Source of the DNA: Rugalucina vietnamica
Lineage: Eukaryota; Mollusca; Bivalvia; Lucinida; Lucinidae
Length of the DNA: 64,000 nt
Direction of reading: 5' to 3'
Assembly: GCA_964017185.1 (NCBI GenBank)
Contig: OZ024869.1
Location: forward strand, 69,596,315 to 69,660,314
Notes under the pieces: model-generated
Told to the model about the DNA's origin: nothing
The model's input: the letters and a program-made list of their open reading frames with translations, nothing else
The model's database searches: none
Shown here: positions 1-10,787 of the stretch, piece after piece
How positions within the stretch are numbered: the stretch's first letter is position 1
Layout of the letters: each line of letters begins with the position of its first letter
Program-made: the position numbers and the translations under genes

Positions 1-241
1 CCTTCTCACCGGAGTCGCAGGGAAGTACGAACACAAACAGGTTCAAGGCCGTCAACATCACGATTGGTAGAATTACCGACATGACCATATAGCGGGGTTT
101 GCGTTTGATCTTAAGGGTGTATATGATAGCAGCCTCTCCTGATTCTATCTCGACGGTAGCTGTAGTGTTGATCAGATCCCATTCCGAGTTGGGCGAGTAC
201 TGAACAAGGTCTATGCCTTTACTACCACCCTGCATATATAC
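1..241 (-). CDS. Gene A coding exon 4, partial (end of ligand-binding domain, M1, start of M2)
   Basis: Begins at 241 after acceptor CTTACAG and runs off the window edge. It encodes the SEWDL strand, a GEAAIIYTLKIKRKPRY segment entering M1, the M1 helix (VMSVILPIVMLTALNLFVFV) and LPCDSGEK at the mouth of M2. By comparison with gene B, whose last exon holds everything from here to the stop, roughly 510 nt of this exon should lie outside the window. Confidence 0.93.
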
Positions 242-1926
242 CTGTAAGGTCAAAATGAATTTATGCATTGAGTTTTTTTCTAGTGATTTACATATAATAA
301 AATGAGTTTATTGTATTTTATCAAATAAACAATTTGCATGTTACATTGACCCTTGATCAAATGTTTCTACAAAAGTCAGGCGCGTTACCCCATTGATGAT
401 ACTGGTATCGAGAGAGAAAAAATAATAAGATGCTTTCAATTGACGGTTGCTGATATGAAATGCTCGTCGAATTCTTTTTATTATAATTATTATTATCATT
501 ATTATTATTATTATTGTTATTATTTTCATTTTCAGGCCTCATAGCGGCCCCAAACATATTACCTCCATTTGTGAATAGCTCCAGGCGACGAAGTTCAACT
601 TGCAGGTTTGTATATCAAACGGGAAGTACGTGATGTCGATGGAGCATGTGGACTCAAACACCTACAACACAATATTACGAAAACACTCGTATTGAATGCA
701 ATCTACAGAATTTCTTTTTTTCTTTTCTTTTTTTTTTAATTCAGTTTTACGTCCCTTTCAAGATTATTTCAGCTCATATGAGACGGGCCAATCAGTAGGT
801 GTGGGCGAAAACGGGAGAACCCCGAGAAAAACCACCTGACACACCCGCAAGCAGAACTTGGCTTGTCTCACATGTGGCCAGAGCGGGGCTCGAACCCACA
901 CCAGACACAGCGGTGAGATACAGAATTTCGTTTTGTTGTATAAACGAAAATTTTCACTGGATAAATCAAGTTTGATATTTTTCTTATTTTTGCTCAAAAC
1001 ATAGATTGTGGGTACACGTTAGAACCGCACTATATAAAAAGTGTTATTTTTAAATTAATATATTGCCTGATGATAAAGTTTCATTTGACAGCCTATACTT
1101 CGAAGGTACATGTACGTGTACTAGCCATTATTGGTTTCATTGATGTATATACATGTATGTATCTGAATTGTTATTTTCCGAGACGAGACCGTAACCATCA
1201 GAGTTAAAGTTTAAAATATACTCATCAAAAGAAGTTTTGCACCAGTTAATATTTTTCTCATTTTAAAATGCTGTTTAGAATAGATATTTTTCAAAACTTA
1301 ATACCATCTTAAAGGGCTGGACTTTGTGAATAGCAAAACAACAATTTGTCTTGAAAAGATTAAGTTAAAATATTCAAAAATGCATGTTTTTGAAAACACC
1401 AAAATTTGGGATGCAGCAAAAAGCCAACATCCTTATTTCTGGGCTTTCAAACCTGAATTCGCTTCACATCCTCACTCAATATACTGAAAACAATCATTTA
1501 AAGCAAAAAAATAAAAATGAATTTTTGGACAAAAACACCATTTTGACCAAAAATAATGATTTTTGAGATTTTGTTTAAATTCTCGGATAAAGCTTATTTT
1601 CTCATCTCTCCAATAAAATGGTTTGTTTTTCCATCAAACACAGCATGAGCAGCCCTTAATATTTAACTAGAGATACTGCTTTTCAACCCATCCAATTTCC
1701 GACTTTTTAAAAAGCTGCATATCGAAAACATTCTCATGCACTGTCTTTGACATGATATCGTCTGTAGAAGAAAGAAAATAGGCGGTAGGTTTTGGTGTCA
1801 AAACATCTCACAGTAATCAAAAATTGAAATGAATTTGATTTTAATCATTTTCTCCAATATTCATGATTTTTTTCTCAAAAAATGCAATTTTGTCATAAAA
1901 TGCATTTATACCCAAATTGTGAGATT

Positions 1927-1982
<56 letters not shown>

Positions 1983-3955
1983 TAATCATTTGCTTTGGAG
2001 CTCTTGTGTGTAAATTTGGAAACAAAAATGCCTTCTTAACACTGTAGCATTTTTGGTGGATTTTTTTCGATTTTTCAATTTTCAGTATTCTTAAAAAATG
2101 GGAATTTTCAATTTTCTCTTAAAATTGTTTCCGCAACGTTTTTGGTCTTATCACACACATTATCAAACTTTTTCAGGCTGTGCAAATTAAAAAAAAATAG
2201 GTCTAAAATTTGTTAGTCAAATTGTCACTTAAAAATATGAAAAAATCTAAATGGTGCAAAACTTCTTTTGATGAGTATATGTAATCTTCAGATGCTAAAA
2301 CCTTGTGGTGGTTTCATTAAAAATACACAACAAGATGGTGCAGATCAGCTTCGCAGTTACTGATCAGCGCCTTTGTTTTCGCTACTCGGGTAGTACAATT
2401 CCTCTTCTACTTAAATCCGAAATTTCAAGCTTCTAGCTCTTTTCTGTGCTTGTTCAGGTCGGTTTGTGTCGGACCTGTCCGGAAACCACATTGTTGGTAG
2501 GCGGCTCATTTCTGTATAAATCCAATGGCTTTTCTTTAAGAGTACCATATGCATATCAGTAAAATTAGAATATCTCTACAGAATCAAGAATCTTTTAATG
2601 CTGATATTAGTTACATACATGTACTTACTTCAAACGGATACCAGAATACATAACCAGTACTATCCACTTGAACGTTAAGCGTCGTTACTCCTAGAGCTTT
2701 GTATTTCTCAACCGAATTCTTCAGCGCAACGTCTGGCTTCCAAACATCATCCTGGGGAAAGTGGTAGTACTCTATTCCGCCGTAATCATTCGGGTTCCAT
2801 TGCAAGAACTCGTCCCTCCATTCAATCATCAAGAAGCCCGTAGATTTCAAGGTCTCTGCCACCTCATCAAGTGCGTTGATTGCGAGAAGATAGAAACTCA
2901 CGTATACCTCTGGTCAGAGAGAAAAAAAAAACATATGGGAACAATAGCGGGAACAAGATACATATAAAAACTTGCAATTTTCACAAAGATCTAATTAAAG
3001 TTGTAACATAGAATGGCACTTGTTTGTTTAAAAAAGTAAAACAGATCCTTCTAAGCATATTAATGAGAGGGATGGGCCATACCAAGTAATGCTATTTTCC
3101 AATTAATGCTAGTTACGTGCTATAAACAGCTATGGTCATGGTCTGTGTTTACGTTATCCGAGCCAAACCTTCCCGAAGGTAGATTGTCAGTACTTGGCGC
3201 ATATTTCTTCCAGTATTTACTGCCAACTGCTTTTCTTGAATCAGTATCTTTTAAAGTGGACGAATGGTCGTAGAAATAATTTAAGCCGCGACGCGAGAAA
3301 ACCAATCTTTGGGATTTTCGACCAGGTGCGACACAAGTCACCATGCACAGTCACAGAAGCAGGCTAGAGGCTTGATTTATTGGCTATATGTACTATCCGA
3401 GTAGCGAAAACAAAGGCGCTGATTAGCTGTGCAGTGCAGTCACAGAAGCAGGCTAGAGGCTTGATTTATTGGCTATAAGTAGAAGAGGAATTGTACTATC
3501 CGAGTAGCGAAAACAAAGGCGCTGATCAGCTGTGCAGTGCAGTCACAGAAGCAGGCTAGAGGCTTGATTTATTGGCTATAAGTAGAAGAGGAATTGTACT
3601 ATCCGAGTAGCGAAAACAAAGGCGCTGATCAGCTGTGCAGTGACTGCACAGCTGATCTGCGCCTTTGTTTTCGCATATGCTAAAATCCATGATGCGGCTC
3701 ATTTCATGACCGAATTTTCCCATTCACTCTCACTTTCATCTAAGGATCTTAATTTTATGACCACGGCAACTTGATAAAATTAAAACTTGTACGAGTACCT
3801 GTGGCATCACTCTGGTTATCCGCAGGTCTTATCTTCTTGTCGTAGCCATCTGTGTCAAATATCTTTGTTCGCAGTGCCTTTGCCTCAGTCCCATTTGCAC
3901 TTTCGACATAGGCGGGTAGACAGCACAGCAAAATAACCGCCGCCACCGGCTTCAT
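1..3955 (-). CDS. Gene A: nicotinic acetylcholine receptor-like subunit (Cys-loop ligand-gated channel), 3' end outside window
   Basis: Four coding exons read on the minus strand: 3955-3799, 2909-2629, 661-563 and 241-1, all with GT/AG borders and matching phases (split codon G|AG, then two phase-0 junctions), giving 259 residues before the window edge. Residues 1-20 are a hydrophobic signal peptide. Exon 2 carries the family's loop D (EWRDEFLQWNP) and loop A (VWKPDVALKN) motifs. Exon 3 holds the Cys-loop, two cysteines 13 residues apart with the hallmark FPFD. Exon 4 gives the end of the ligand-binding domain (SEWDL), M1, and LPCDSGEK before M2. The vicinal cysteines of alpha subunits are absent and the loop C stretch is short, so this is a non-alpha-type subunit. 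By family knowledge it would form part of a pentameric cation channel in the plasma membrane, but ligand and partners are unknown. M2 to M4 and the stop lie left of position 1. It is paralogous to gene B, with identical lengths for the first three coding exons. Confidence 0.92.
563..661 (-). CDS. Gene A coding exon 3 (Cys-loop)
   Basis: 99 nt, 33 codons, phase 0 on both sides. It contains the signature Cys-loop CSIDITYFPFDIQTC (13 residues between cysteines) and the loop B tryptophan in FVAWSYS. The acceptor is TTGTAG|GTG and the donor GAG|GTAATA. Confidence 0.94.
720..930 (-). mobile_element. SINE-like element (tRNA-type B box, A-rich tail) in gene A intron 2
   Basis: On the minus strand a B-box-like GGGTTCGAGCCCC (886-897) is followed by a unique body and a GGGACGTAAAACTGAATT end leading into an A-rich tail (minus-strand A run at 718-738). 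This architecture is that of a tRNA-derived SINE. A diverged second copy lies at 42575-42705. Confidence 0.6.
984..1037 (+). mobile_element. FB1 internal fragment
   Basis: TTATTTTTGCTCAAAACATA through GTGGGTACACGTTAGAACCG then CTATATAAAA: an FB1 copy that lost most of its right half by internal deletion. Located in gene A intron 2. Confidence 0.65.
1217..2279. mobile_element. TIR element, Tc1/mariner-type ends, in gene A intron 2
   Basis: Perfect inverted ends of about 28 bp (1217-1244 and 2252-2279) running TATACTCATCAAAAGAAGTT and further, each beginning with TA, consistent with a TA target duplication. The 1.06-kb interior is very AT-rich with a poly-T tract at 1927-1979 and no transposase frame, so it is a non-autonomous element. 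Confidence 0.8.
2335..2508 (+). mobile_element. FB2 foldback MITE (5'-truncated) in gene A intron 2
   Basis: GGTGCAGATCAGCTTCGCAG to CATTGTTGGTAGGCGGCTCA. The family consensus has ends TGAGCCGCC...GGCGGCTCA and a central palindrome GCGCAGATCAGCTTCGCGGT/ACCGCGAAGCTGATCAGCGC. The left end is missing here. Confidence 0.75.
2629..2909 (-). CDS. Gene A coding exon 2 (loops D and A)
   Basis: 281 nt, acceptor TGACCAG|AG, donor TTTGAA|GTAAGT. It completes the split codon GAG and encodes EVYVSFYLLAINALDEV followed by the loop D tryptophan segment and the VWKPDVALKN loop A segment, ending WYPFE. The conserved spacing of W, P and D residues is that of the Cys-loop receptor ligand-binding domain. Confidence 0.93.
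3282..3701 (-). mobile_element. FB2 foldback MITE with internal tandem expansion in gene A intron 1
   Basis: Inverted copy enlarged to 420 bp by about three tandem units of about 103 bp (CACAGAAGCAGGCTAGAGGC recurs at 3352, 3441 and 3544), then the GTGCAGTGACTGCACAGCTG palindrome and GATGCGGCTCA end. Confidence 0.8.
3799..3955 (-). CDS. Gene A coding exon 1 (signal peptide, start of ligand-binding domain)
   Basis: ATG at 3955-3953 opens a frame of 52 codons plus one base. It encodes a hydrophobic leader (MKPVAAVILLCCLPAYVESA), an NGT N-glycosylation sequon, and the basic segment KKIRPADNQSDAT typical of the N-terminal helix region of nAChR subunits. The donor is CACAG|GTACTC. The length of 157 nt equals exon 1 of gene B. 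The ATG is chosen because it starts the signal peptide and lies just after a plausible UTR acceptor. Confidence 0.9.
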
Positions 3956-4230
3956 CTTATTTTCTTATTTCCTACGGAATCAATGCATCTAACATAAAAT
4001 CCTTGCATGAAAAGTATATGATTCTATATAACAACAAAAATACACACAAAAGTCAACCTAATTCTTTTCAATAAACTGAGCTATGGATTGATAATAAAAC
4101 CAATTGTATTTTTGTAAAATATCTATGAATAAGACTCAAAACTTAAGACGTTTTTGTTTCTTGTAATGACATACTTACGCGAAAGTCGAGTTTAATATAC
4201 TCAGAGGAAAAAGTTTAGTCAGTAAATTTG
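3956..4230 (-). promoter_or_regulatory. Probable 5' UTR of gene A with one intron, and proximal promoter
   Basis: On the minus strand a good donor (TTTCGC|GTAAGT, exon end 4179) and an acceptor (CCGTAG, exon restart 3971) frame a possible 207-bp UTR intron, with the UTR continuing GAAATAAGAAAATAAG into the ATG. Sequence from about 4193 upstream is conserved in a second copy near 29.62 kb, suggesting the non-coding first exon and promoter start here. No convincing TATA box was found. This is inference from splice motifs only. Confidence 0.35.
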
Positions 4231-4800
4231 ATAAGCCCGATTACTATAATGCCCTGCTGCTTGCCTTAGATGTCCCACTTAGTCAAATTTGCAAAGTCAG
4301 TCTCTTTTTTATTATGAAAAGAAACTCCACCAGTTATCAATGTGGAGAGAGTTATTGGCATTTTTCGTAAAACACCATTTTTGTGACTACCCGATAAATG
4401 ATAAAATCGGTGCTTTGACTATTAATAATGTAACGCTTTCTGAAATAGGTTGTTGCCAGTAATAGAAATCCGGAAGAAAAAAAAATCTTTTCAAAATTCA
4501 GCCACAGTCTCGAGAAATAACAAGTCAATTATTCATTATTTTAGGATTACCTCCCTTTCGTTTAAAACAAGAATGAAAATTGGCATATGTAATTGTAAGA
4601 TATTTCAATCTTTTTCGTAGGAAATGTAAGGTTTTCAATCTTTTTCGTAGGAAATGTAAGGTTTTATTCACAGTTTTATGATTGGTATTTTCAATCCCAA
4701 ACTTGAAGCTATGGTAATTTAAACAGTCCCAATGGGATTTTACGCGAATTTTTACTGACTAAACGTTTGCCGTTGAGCATAATACTGAACAAAAAAGAAG
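4193..4800 (+). repeat. Gene A upstream segment, duplicated at 29.62 and 32.10 kb
   Basis: AGAGGAAAAAGTTT, GTTGCCAG, AATTCAGCCACAGTCTCGAG then AAATAAC, and TTTTACTGACTAAACGTTTG then CCGTTGAGCATA all have diverged counterparts at 29620-29958 and 32097-32262 in the same orientation. Confidence 0.7.
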
Positions 4801-5202
4801 AAACTTTACCTTTTTTATTATTGCAATCATATCTTCTAAACATCTCTGCTTTGACAAACTATTTCATCACATTATTCCTAATTAAATTGTCAATCAATTG
4901 ATGTAATAAAACGTTCCATGTTTGAGAAACAGCGCGTCAAATGATAGAGGGGTGAAAAACCAAAATCAAACATTACGTGTCAACGTAAAGGCAACGTTTG
5001 TTCGTAATTGAGCGCTAAACCATTTAAATTTTCAAAGGTTGTCAGGTGGTCGTCTTAAAGGGTGAATGACCATCATTAATGCACACGTATATGTTGAAAA
5101 AGTATAGGCGTCATTATATGGAAAGTTTTAACCTTAAAATTGTAAAGTTTTCTTCTTTTTTTATCAGTATACAAAATGGGTGCATGAATATAGTATATCA
5201 TT

Positions 5203-5476
5203 ACGAAAACTTACCCATGCAATAAAAAGATATTTTTGCGCTTTAATAATTGAAATTTTCAGCTGAAATGTTTTTATATTTTTCTTATTTTTGCTCAAAA
5301 CATAGATTGTGGGTACACGTTAGAACCGCCTCGGCGAGGCTGTTCTAACGAGTACCCACAATCTATGTGTTGGAGCGAAAATAAGGAAAATAGGTATACC
5401 CCTGCGTACCCCAGTTTTGCTATATAAAAATGGGGTATAAAGGGGGTATACATTACACGGACATGTTTTCCTGATG
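5203..5476 (+). mobile_element. FB1 foldback MITE, reference copy
   Basis: Full copy: imperfect inverted ends (ACGAAAAC... and ...GTTTTCCTGATG) and a central palindrome of about 60 bp around ACCGCCTCGGCGAGGC, with TAGATTGTGGGTACACGTTA/AACGAGTACCCACAATCTA arms. A 9-bp direct repeat GTATATCAT flanks it (5193-5201, 5477-5485), which looks like a target duplication. Confidence 0.85.
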
Positions 5477-5813
5477 GTATATCATGTGTCAAAATATCTT
5501 ATCAGCGGCGTTCCATATGATCATAGATATATATTGTTTTTAACCACGATCGTGCTAATGAGCGCAAAAATAATTGTATAAAGATCAAAGAATAATAAAG
5601 AAGAAAATAAGTATGGAGTCACTGAACACTACCAGAGCATGAATAATTTATGTAAGGTTACATATAAGTCAAAAAGTACACATGAAATCATGTATGGGTG
5701 TGATAAGTTCACAGATTTTTCTTTTGACTATCTGCAAGAATTACAATTTATTATATGGCAAGTGATGAAATATAGAGAAATATGTATTAAATATAACCAA
5801 TATTTGAAAAAGT

Positions 5814-5868
5814 TATATTTTCACATGTGAAAATATAAAAAAGGTATATTTTCACATGTGAAAATATA
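5814..5868. repeat. Two identical 24-bp perfect palindromes
   Basis: 5814-5837 and 5845-5868 are the same palindrome centred on TTTTCACATGTGAAAA, separated by 7 bp. Confidence 0.9.
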
Positions 5869-5979
5869 ACATTTGGGAATACGCAAATTAAGATTCCACC
5901 GTTTCATTTCTAATTTATACATAACTAAATTTTATAATCTATGCTATTGTTGACGCAATGAAGGTTCACACACAATAGC

Positions 5980-6027
5980 GACGTAATGACGTGACGTGAT
6001 GACGTCATTTAAGATTTTGACGTCATA
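5980..6027. promoter_or_regulatory. Cluster of CRE/ATF-like TGACGTCA sites
   Basis: GACGTAATGACGTGACGTGA TGACGTCATTT...TTGACGTCAT: two full TGACGTCA palindromes and two to three half or variant sites in under 50 bp. It is about 2 kb upstream of gene A. Regulatory use is inference. Confidence 0.35.
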
Positions 6028-6079
6028 TGCTTTAGCGCGCAACGTTACAATGACTACATACAATATAATAAAAAGAAAA

Positions 6080-6240
6080 TTCAAGTTTTTGTCGTGAATA
6101 TGACTTTTATTTCATCTCGTGAAGTGTAAAAATATATATTTCATTCGTGCCTTCGGCACTCATGAAATATATTTTTTTTCACTTCACTCAATGAAATAAA
6201 ACTCATATTCACTCCAAAAACTTGAATATCCTCTATATAT
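6080..6240. repeat. Foldback hairpin, TCRCTCG type
   Basis: CAAGTTTTTGTCGTGAATAT... and ...ATATTCACTCCAAAAACTTG are inverted arms, with TTCATTCGTGCC/GGCACTCATGAA at the centre. The borders TAATAAAAAGAAAAT and ATCCTCTATATATTG are shared with 48850-49030. Confidence 0.75.
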
Positions 6241-6262
6241 TGATAAAATTAGCTGTAATACA

Positions 6263-6660
6263 CATCAGGAAAACATGTCAGTGACATGTATATCCCCTTC
6301 AACCTTACTTTTATATAACAAAACTGGGGTTTACAGGGGTATACCTATTTTTTCTTATGTTTGCTCCAAACATAGATTGTGGGTACTCCTTAGAACCGCC
6401 TCACCATCTATATATTACATGTACATGGGCATTTTTTCGTAATGTTTAATATTATGCGATTCCTTTGGTTAAAAAAAGAGAGAGAAAAGAAAAAGAAAGA
6501 AAGTAAGAAAGAAAGAAAAAAATAGGTTGTGGGTACCCACAATCTATGTACCACAACCTATGTTTTGGAGCAAGAATAAGAAAAATAGGCATACCCTTAC
6601 ATACACCAGTTTTATAAATGTGAGGTATAAGGGGGTATACATTTTACGGACACGTTTAGA
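6263..6660. mobile_element. Two partial FB1 copies in opposite orientation
   Basis: 6263-6444 is an inverted copy lacking half of the palindrome. 6530-6660 is a forward 3' half (GTACCCACAATCTATG... to ACGGACACGTTT). An (AAAG)n-like run at 6473-6524 lies between them. Confidence 0.7.
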
Positions 6661-6957
6661 TGTCGGACCTGAGACCGGTGTTCCCTTGCCACTCCGAATA
6701 TGTCTCAAATTTAATTACGTTTGCTTAAAAGCCCATTTAAATTTCTTTTTGTCCCAGTTATTCAAGTTTGTCAACAATACATCATACTTTCTTATTATTT
6801 AGTCGTACGGTTGTTATAATGGAATGGTTTATTCATTCATTACATATTTGAGTGGTACAATATGATTTAAATTTACATCCATTGGTGCTATTAGAGGTCC
6901 CTAGTTTCATATTTTGACCCAACTTAGAATGTCCTCTTAACAAATTGAAATCTACAA

Positions 6958-8014
6958 TGAACCAGAGGACCAATGGTCCAGTAAACGCTCACCTGGGATC
7001 TGCTACATATATCAATAAACATATTGGAATACTATGGTATTTAGCCCCAGTTGAGGGGCAGATGAAGCCCTTGGGCCATTTGTTTTCAGAATAATCAATA
7101 TTCTGTCCATTTGCCAATTTTCCTTCAAATGGCATGTTAACAGTTTTCCCCATTTAAATGCATAGGGACTTATGTTGACCTTGCTTTAAAATAGGTCAAG
7201 GTAATCACAGGGTCATGATTTAAATACACAGTGTAGTACTTTAGCCATCAATGATTCATGCCAAGTTTCTTTGAAATCGGTCAACCGGTTCCGGAGAAGA
7301 TATTTGAAGGTTTTTACCATATATGGGCATGCATAGCGTACACATCTCTTATAAAATTTTTGTGCATTTTTTCTTCACTGAACCATGAATCTGGCATATG
7401 GTTTCAACTATAAAACTGGGCAATAAAGTGTTCCTGATGTTGCAGCTCACTGCAGGGGGTGTGTAATTAGCTGATCATGTCAGACACAAAAATATTTTCA
7501 TCAAGGTGCAAAATCGTGAATATTTCATGTAGAAAACGGATTAAAATTGCTATGTTATTCAAAAGATTCTGATTATTATGAATTTTTACTTTGTTTTTGT
7601 CTAAAATGTACAATTAAATATTTTGATTTTTATATAGATATATCAATTATCAACAGATAATTAATCACGAGATAACCATACGAAAATGTGCATAATGACC
7701 GCAGTAGCACTGGGGGAGCTAATTATTTTATTACCTTATAATTTGCACTATCTGTACCCGAGATACCTTTCATCTCAGGCAGAGTGAAAGGTATCTAGGG
7801 GTCCAAAACAATAAGACATGTGTACGCCATGTGAAGGCCATCTTGGTCATATGACCTGGGTTATTTATATACACATTGGTAACCCGATCCTATAGATGCT
7901 TCACATAAAATTTGGCTTTGATTGGCCAAGTGATTTCAGAGGAGAAGATGTTTGAATATTATGGGAATATGCATGTATACTGCCCCGTGGTGGAGGCATA
8001 TGAGCTTCTGGGGA

Positions 8015-8053
<39 letters not shown>

Positions 8054-8745
8054 CAGAATCATTAATATTCAGTCCTATTGCGCATTTCCTGCAAGACTTT
8101 TACTTTAAATGACATTTTTAAAAGTTTTCCCCATTCAAGTGGTTTGGCGACCTATGTTGACCTTGCCGTAAAATAGGTCAAGGTCATTACACGGTCATGA
8201 TTTATATATACATTGCAGTTTTTGAATCATAGATACTTCTTGCCAAGTTTCGTTGAAATCGGTCCACCGGTTCCGGAGAAGAAGGATTTTGACCATATAT
8301 GGGCATGGCGGCCATCTTGGTCATGTGACCTGGATTATTTATATATACATTGGTTATCCCATCCTATAGATGCTTCACATAGAATTTGGCTTTGATTGGC
8401 CTAGTGGTTTTAGAGAAGAAGATTTTTGAATATTATGGGAATATACATATATACTGCCCCGGGTTGGGTGCATATGAGCTCCTAGGGACCAATTATTTTT
8501 TCAGAATCAATAATATCCTTTCCTACTGAGCATTTCATGCAAGACTTTCACTTTAAATGACATTTTAAAAGTTTTCCCCATTCAAATGCATCGGCGACCT
8601 ATGTTGACCTTGCCGTAAAATAGGTCAAGGTCATCTTAGGACCATGATTTATATATACATTGTAGTACTTGCGTCATGCCAAGTTTCGTTGAAATCGGTT
8701 CACCGGCTTCGGAGAAGAATATTTTTGAAGGGTTTTTAGCATATA
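6958..8745 (+). repeat. Family G repeat, left part (head and about 3 internal units)
   Basis: Starts ACCAGAGGACCAATGGTCC...GCTCACCTGGGATC. The units contain TTGACCTTGCCGTAAAATAG then GTCAAGGTCAT, TTGAAATCGGTCCACCGGTT, and ATATGGGCATGGCGGCCATC then TTGGTCATGTGACC, recurring about every 450 bp. It is interrupted at 8745 and continues at 25571. A poly-T run lies at 8020-8053. Confidence 0.75.
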
Positions 8746-9584
8746 CACACTGGTCAATCTATACGTTGCATTGCCGGGGTCTACGCGGACTTGCCGGGGA
8801 TTGATACGCTGATTTGTGGAATAAAATGGCGGCCAACAATAAACAAACTGCGGAAGTGGTACGTATTATCCTGCTTTTCTTCAGTTATAGTTTATTCCAA
8901 AACATTTCGTATGCCAAAGGGACTATAGAATTGTATCGGAAAGACGTGCGTGGCATGCACTTGGTGATTTATCTAAGCATTTAGGAATACATTCGAGTAC
9001 CGATACGGTGGGTAGGACGATTTTGAAGATTTCATGTAAATTCACGACTTTCAAATGATATAGTTTTCATCTGTTCTACTTTTCTTTCTGTTTATCCATG
9101 CACGAGTCATCATTTGGCCCCATGGCAACGGAAACTAGCAACAGTTGGGAAGAGATGTTTGTTTTTTGAGAAATATCTCGAAAAATATCGTTGTACACCG
9201 GAGCTGGCGGAACCATGTGCTACGCGGTTTGCCGGGTACCTTTTTTGAAGCTCCTGGTAGACTGAGATACGTCCAAAAAGCATCAGAATTATCAATCCTT
9301 CTTTTGACAGCATGCCGGCCAACCGTTTTCCTCTACTATCTAAAGCGTATAGAACTACTTTTTGGATGACGGTGTCTTACTTGTGCATATTCAGAATAGA
9401 AACAGAGTACCTTTGTGATATAGGCTCTAATAAAATCAGAAGTTTGAAACGTGATGCAGCCCCCGTTAAGGAGTTTGAAAACGTGTAACACATACAAACT
9501 AACAAAGAGAATATCTACGTACATGTGGCAGAGAAACTCGTTACATGCCTTAGTGACTTAAAATTCCCAATTGGAAAATGGAGA
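8746..9584 (+). repeat. Left long inverted-repeat arm
   Basis: Matches the reverse complement of 24611-25570 over its whole length with few mismatches by eye (roughly 93-95%). It lacks about 125 bp present in the right arm (around 24830-24958). It carries a conserved ATGGCGGCCAACAATAAACA near 8826 and, on the same strand, short frames discussed in the findings. Confidence 0.88.
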
Positions 9585-10364
9585 AAGGACTAGGGCATTT
9601 AACGCCTGATTTTACCCTCACGTTTTTGCTAGAAAATAAATTTTGGAATTTAGGTGAGAAAACTATTCCTTAAAACAGCAATGTGTCTCCTCTATTAAAA
9701 ACATGAACAATTCTGCACTTTTTGGTCTATTTTTGACCATATCTGGATACATTTTTTAATTCTTAAGTGCCAGCCCACACGACTAACAAAATAATACTTA
9801 GCATACAATATCTCTGGATGATACTTATAATTATCTAATATTAAGAAATTTTTCGTCGCGTGGGCCGGTAGTTGAAAATGATGTTGAATGGTGAAAAATA
9901 GATCGAAAATTGTTTCTATGCTTTTCGGAGCGTTGCCATGGCAACATGTGTAATTTGAAAGTGATAGTTGTGCTAGATTTTATAAGCAGGGACCAATACC
10001 TGCTATTTGCATTACTCTTCTCCTCAAAATTCCAAAATTCAACTTTTTACCAAAACATGAGGCCGAAATTATGCCTTAAATCCCCTACGCCATTCTACAT
10101 GGAAGTTCTTAGTTTTCTTGGTTTTGATAGATACCAAACTGTCAAAAGTAGTGAAAGGTAATGATTTGTACAGTTTGCAATTCCTAACTATATGGCTTCA
10201 GTATCTTCATTAGTTTTAAACATGTTTTCAGCTTTTCCAATCTTCCCAATTAAAAATGCCTCGCCCCCATTCCCAAAATACTGAAAAGGAACACTACCCT
10301 GTAACGGTAAACCACAGTTTGTTTGTTTTTCTTTTTCTTTTTTCTACTTATTATTACTTTCTAT
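9585..10364. other. No gene recognised
   Basis: Unique-looking AT-rich DNA inside the giant inverted-repeat block. The longest frame is 83 codons and lacks similarity I recognise. Confidence 0.6.
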
Positions 10365-10555
10365 ATATATTTAAAAGTGGGGTTGTAGGGGCATACGCTT
10401 TCCGGACATAAATTATCCTTATGAATTAACGAAAACGTACCCTTACAGTAAACACACTTTTTTTCAGTTTCAATTTTGTTTTATATCTTCCATTTTTGCT
10501 CCAACATAGATTGAACAGAGAACCGCCTATCGCTGAGGCGGTACTTACAGATGTC
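10365..10555. mobile_element. Degenerate, rearranged FB1 copy
   Basis: AAGTGGGGTTGTAGGGGCAT with CCGGACATAA, then ACGAAAACGTACCCTTACAG and a CAACATAGATTG...AGAACCGCC core. Recognisable blocks of FB1 appear in a changed order. Confidence 0.5.
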
Positions 10556-10787
10556 CCACAATAATTAGAACAAGAAAAACTATAACATGTGTTACATGTT
10601 ATAGACGGCGTTGTTTTTTTTTTTGGTTTTAATGCTGGTATTGAATGGTCAGTGTTGAATGATTATCAAAGTAGGGTTTCCAATTACCAAATATGTATTT
10701 TGAATGAAAGAATAAGAGCTGTTGCAGGGCAGCGTAGCTTGCCTGGCGTGTGCTTTGCCACTATATCAATTCAATTCTATGACCCAT

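Noticed and set aside
1829-2047. 72-codon frame with a long phenylalanine run
   Set aside because: The run is translation of a poly-T tract inside a TIR element; not a gene.
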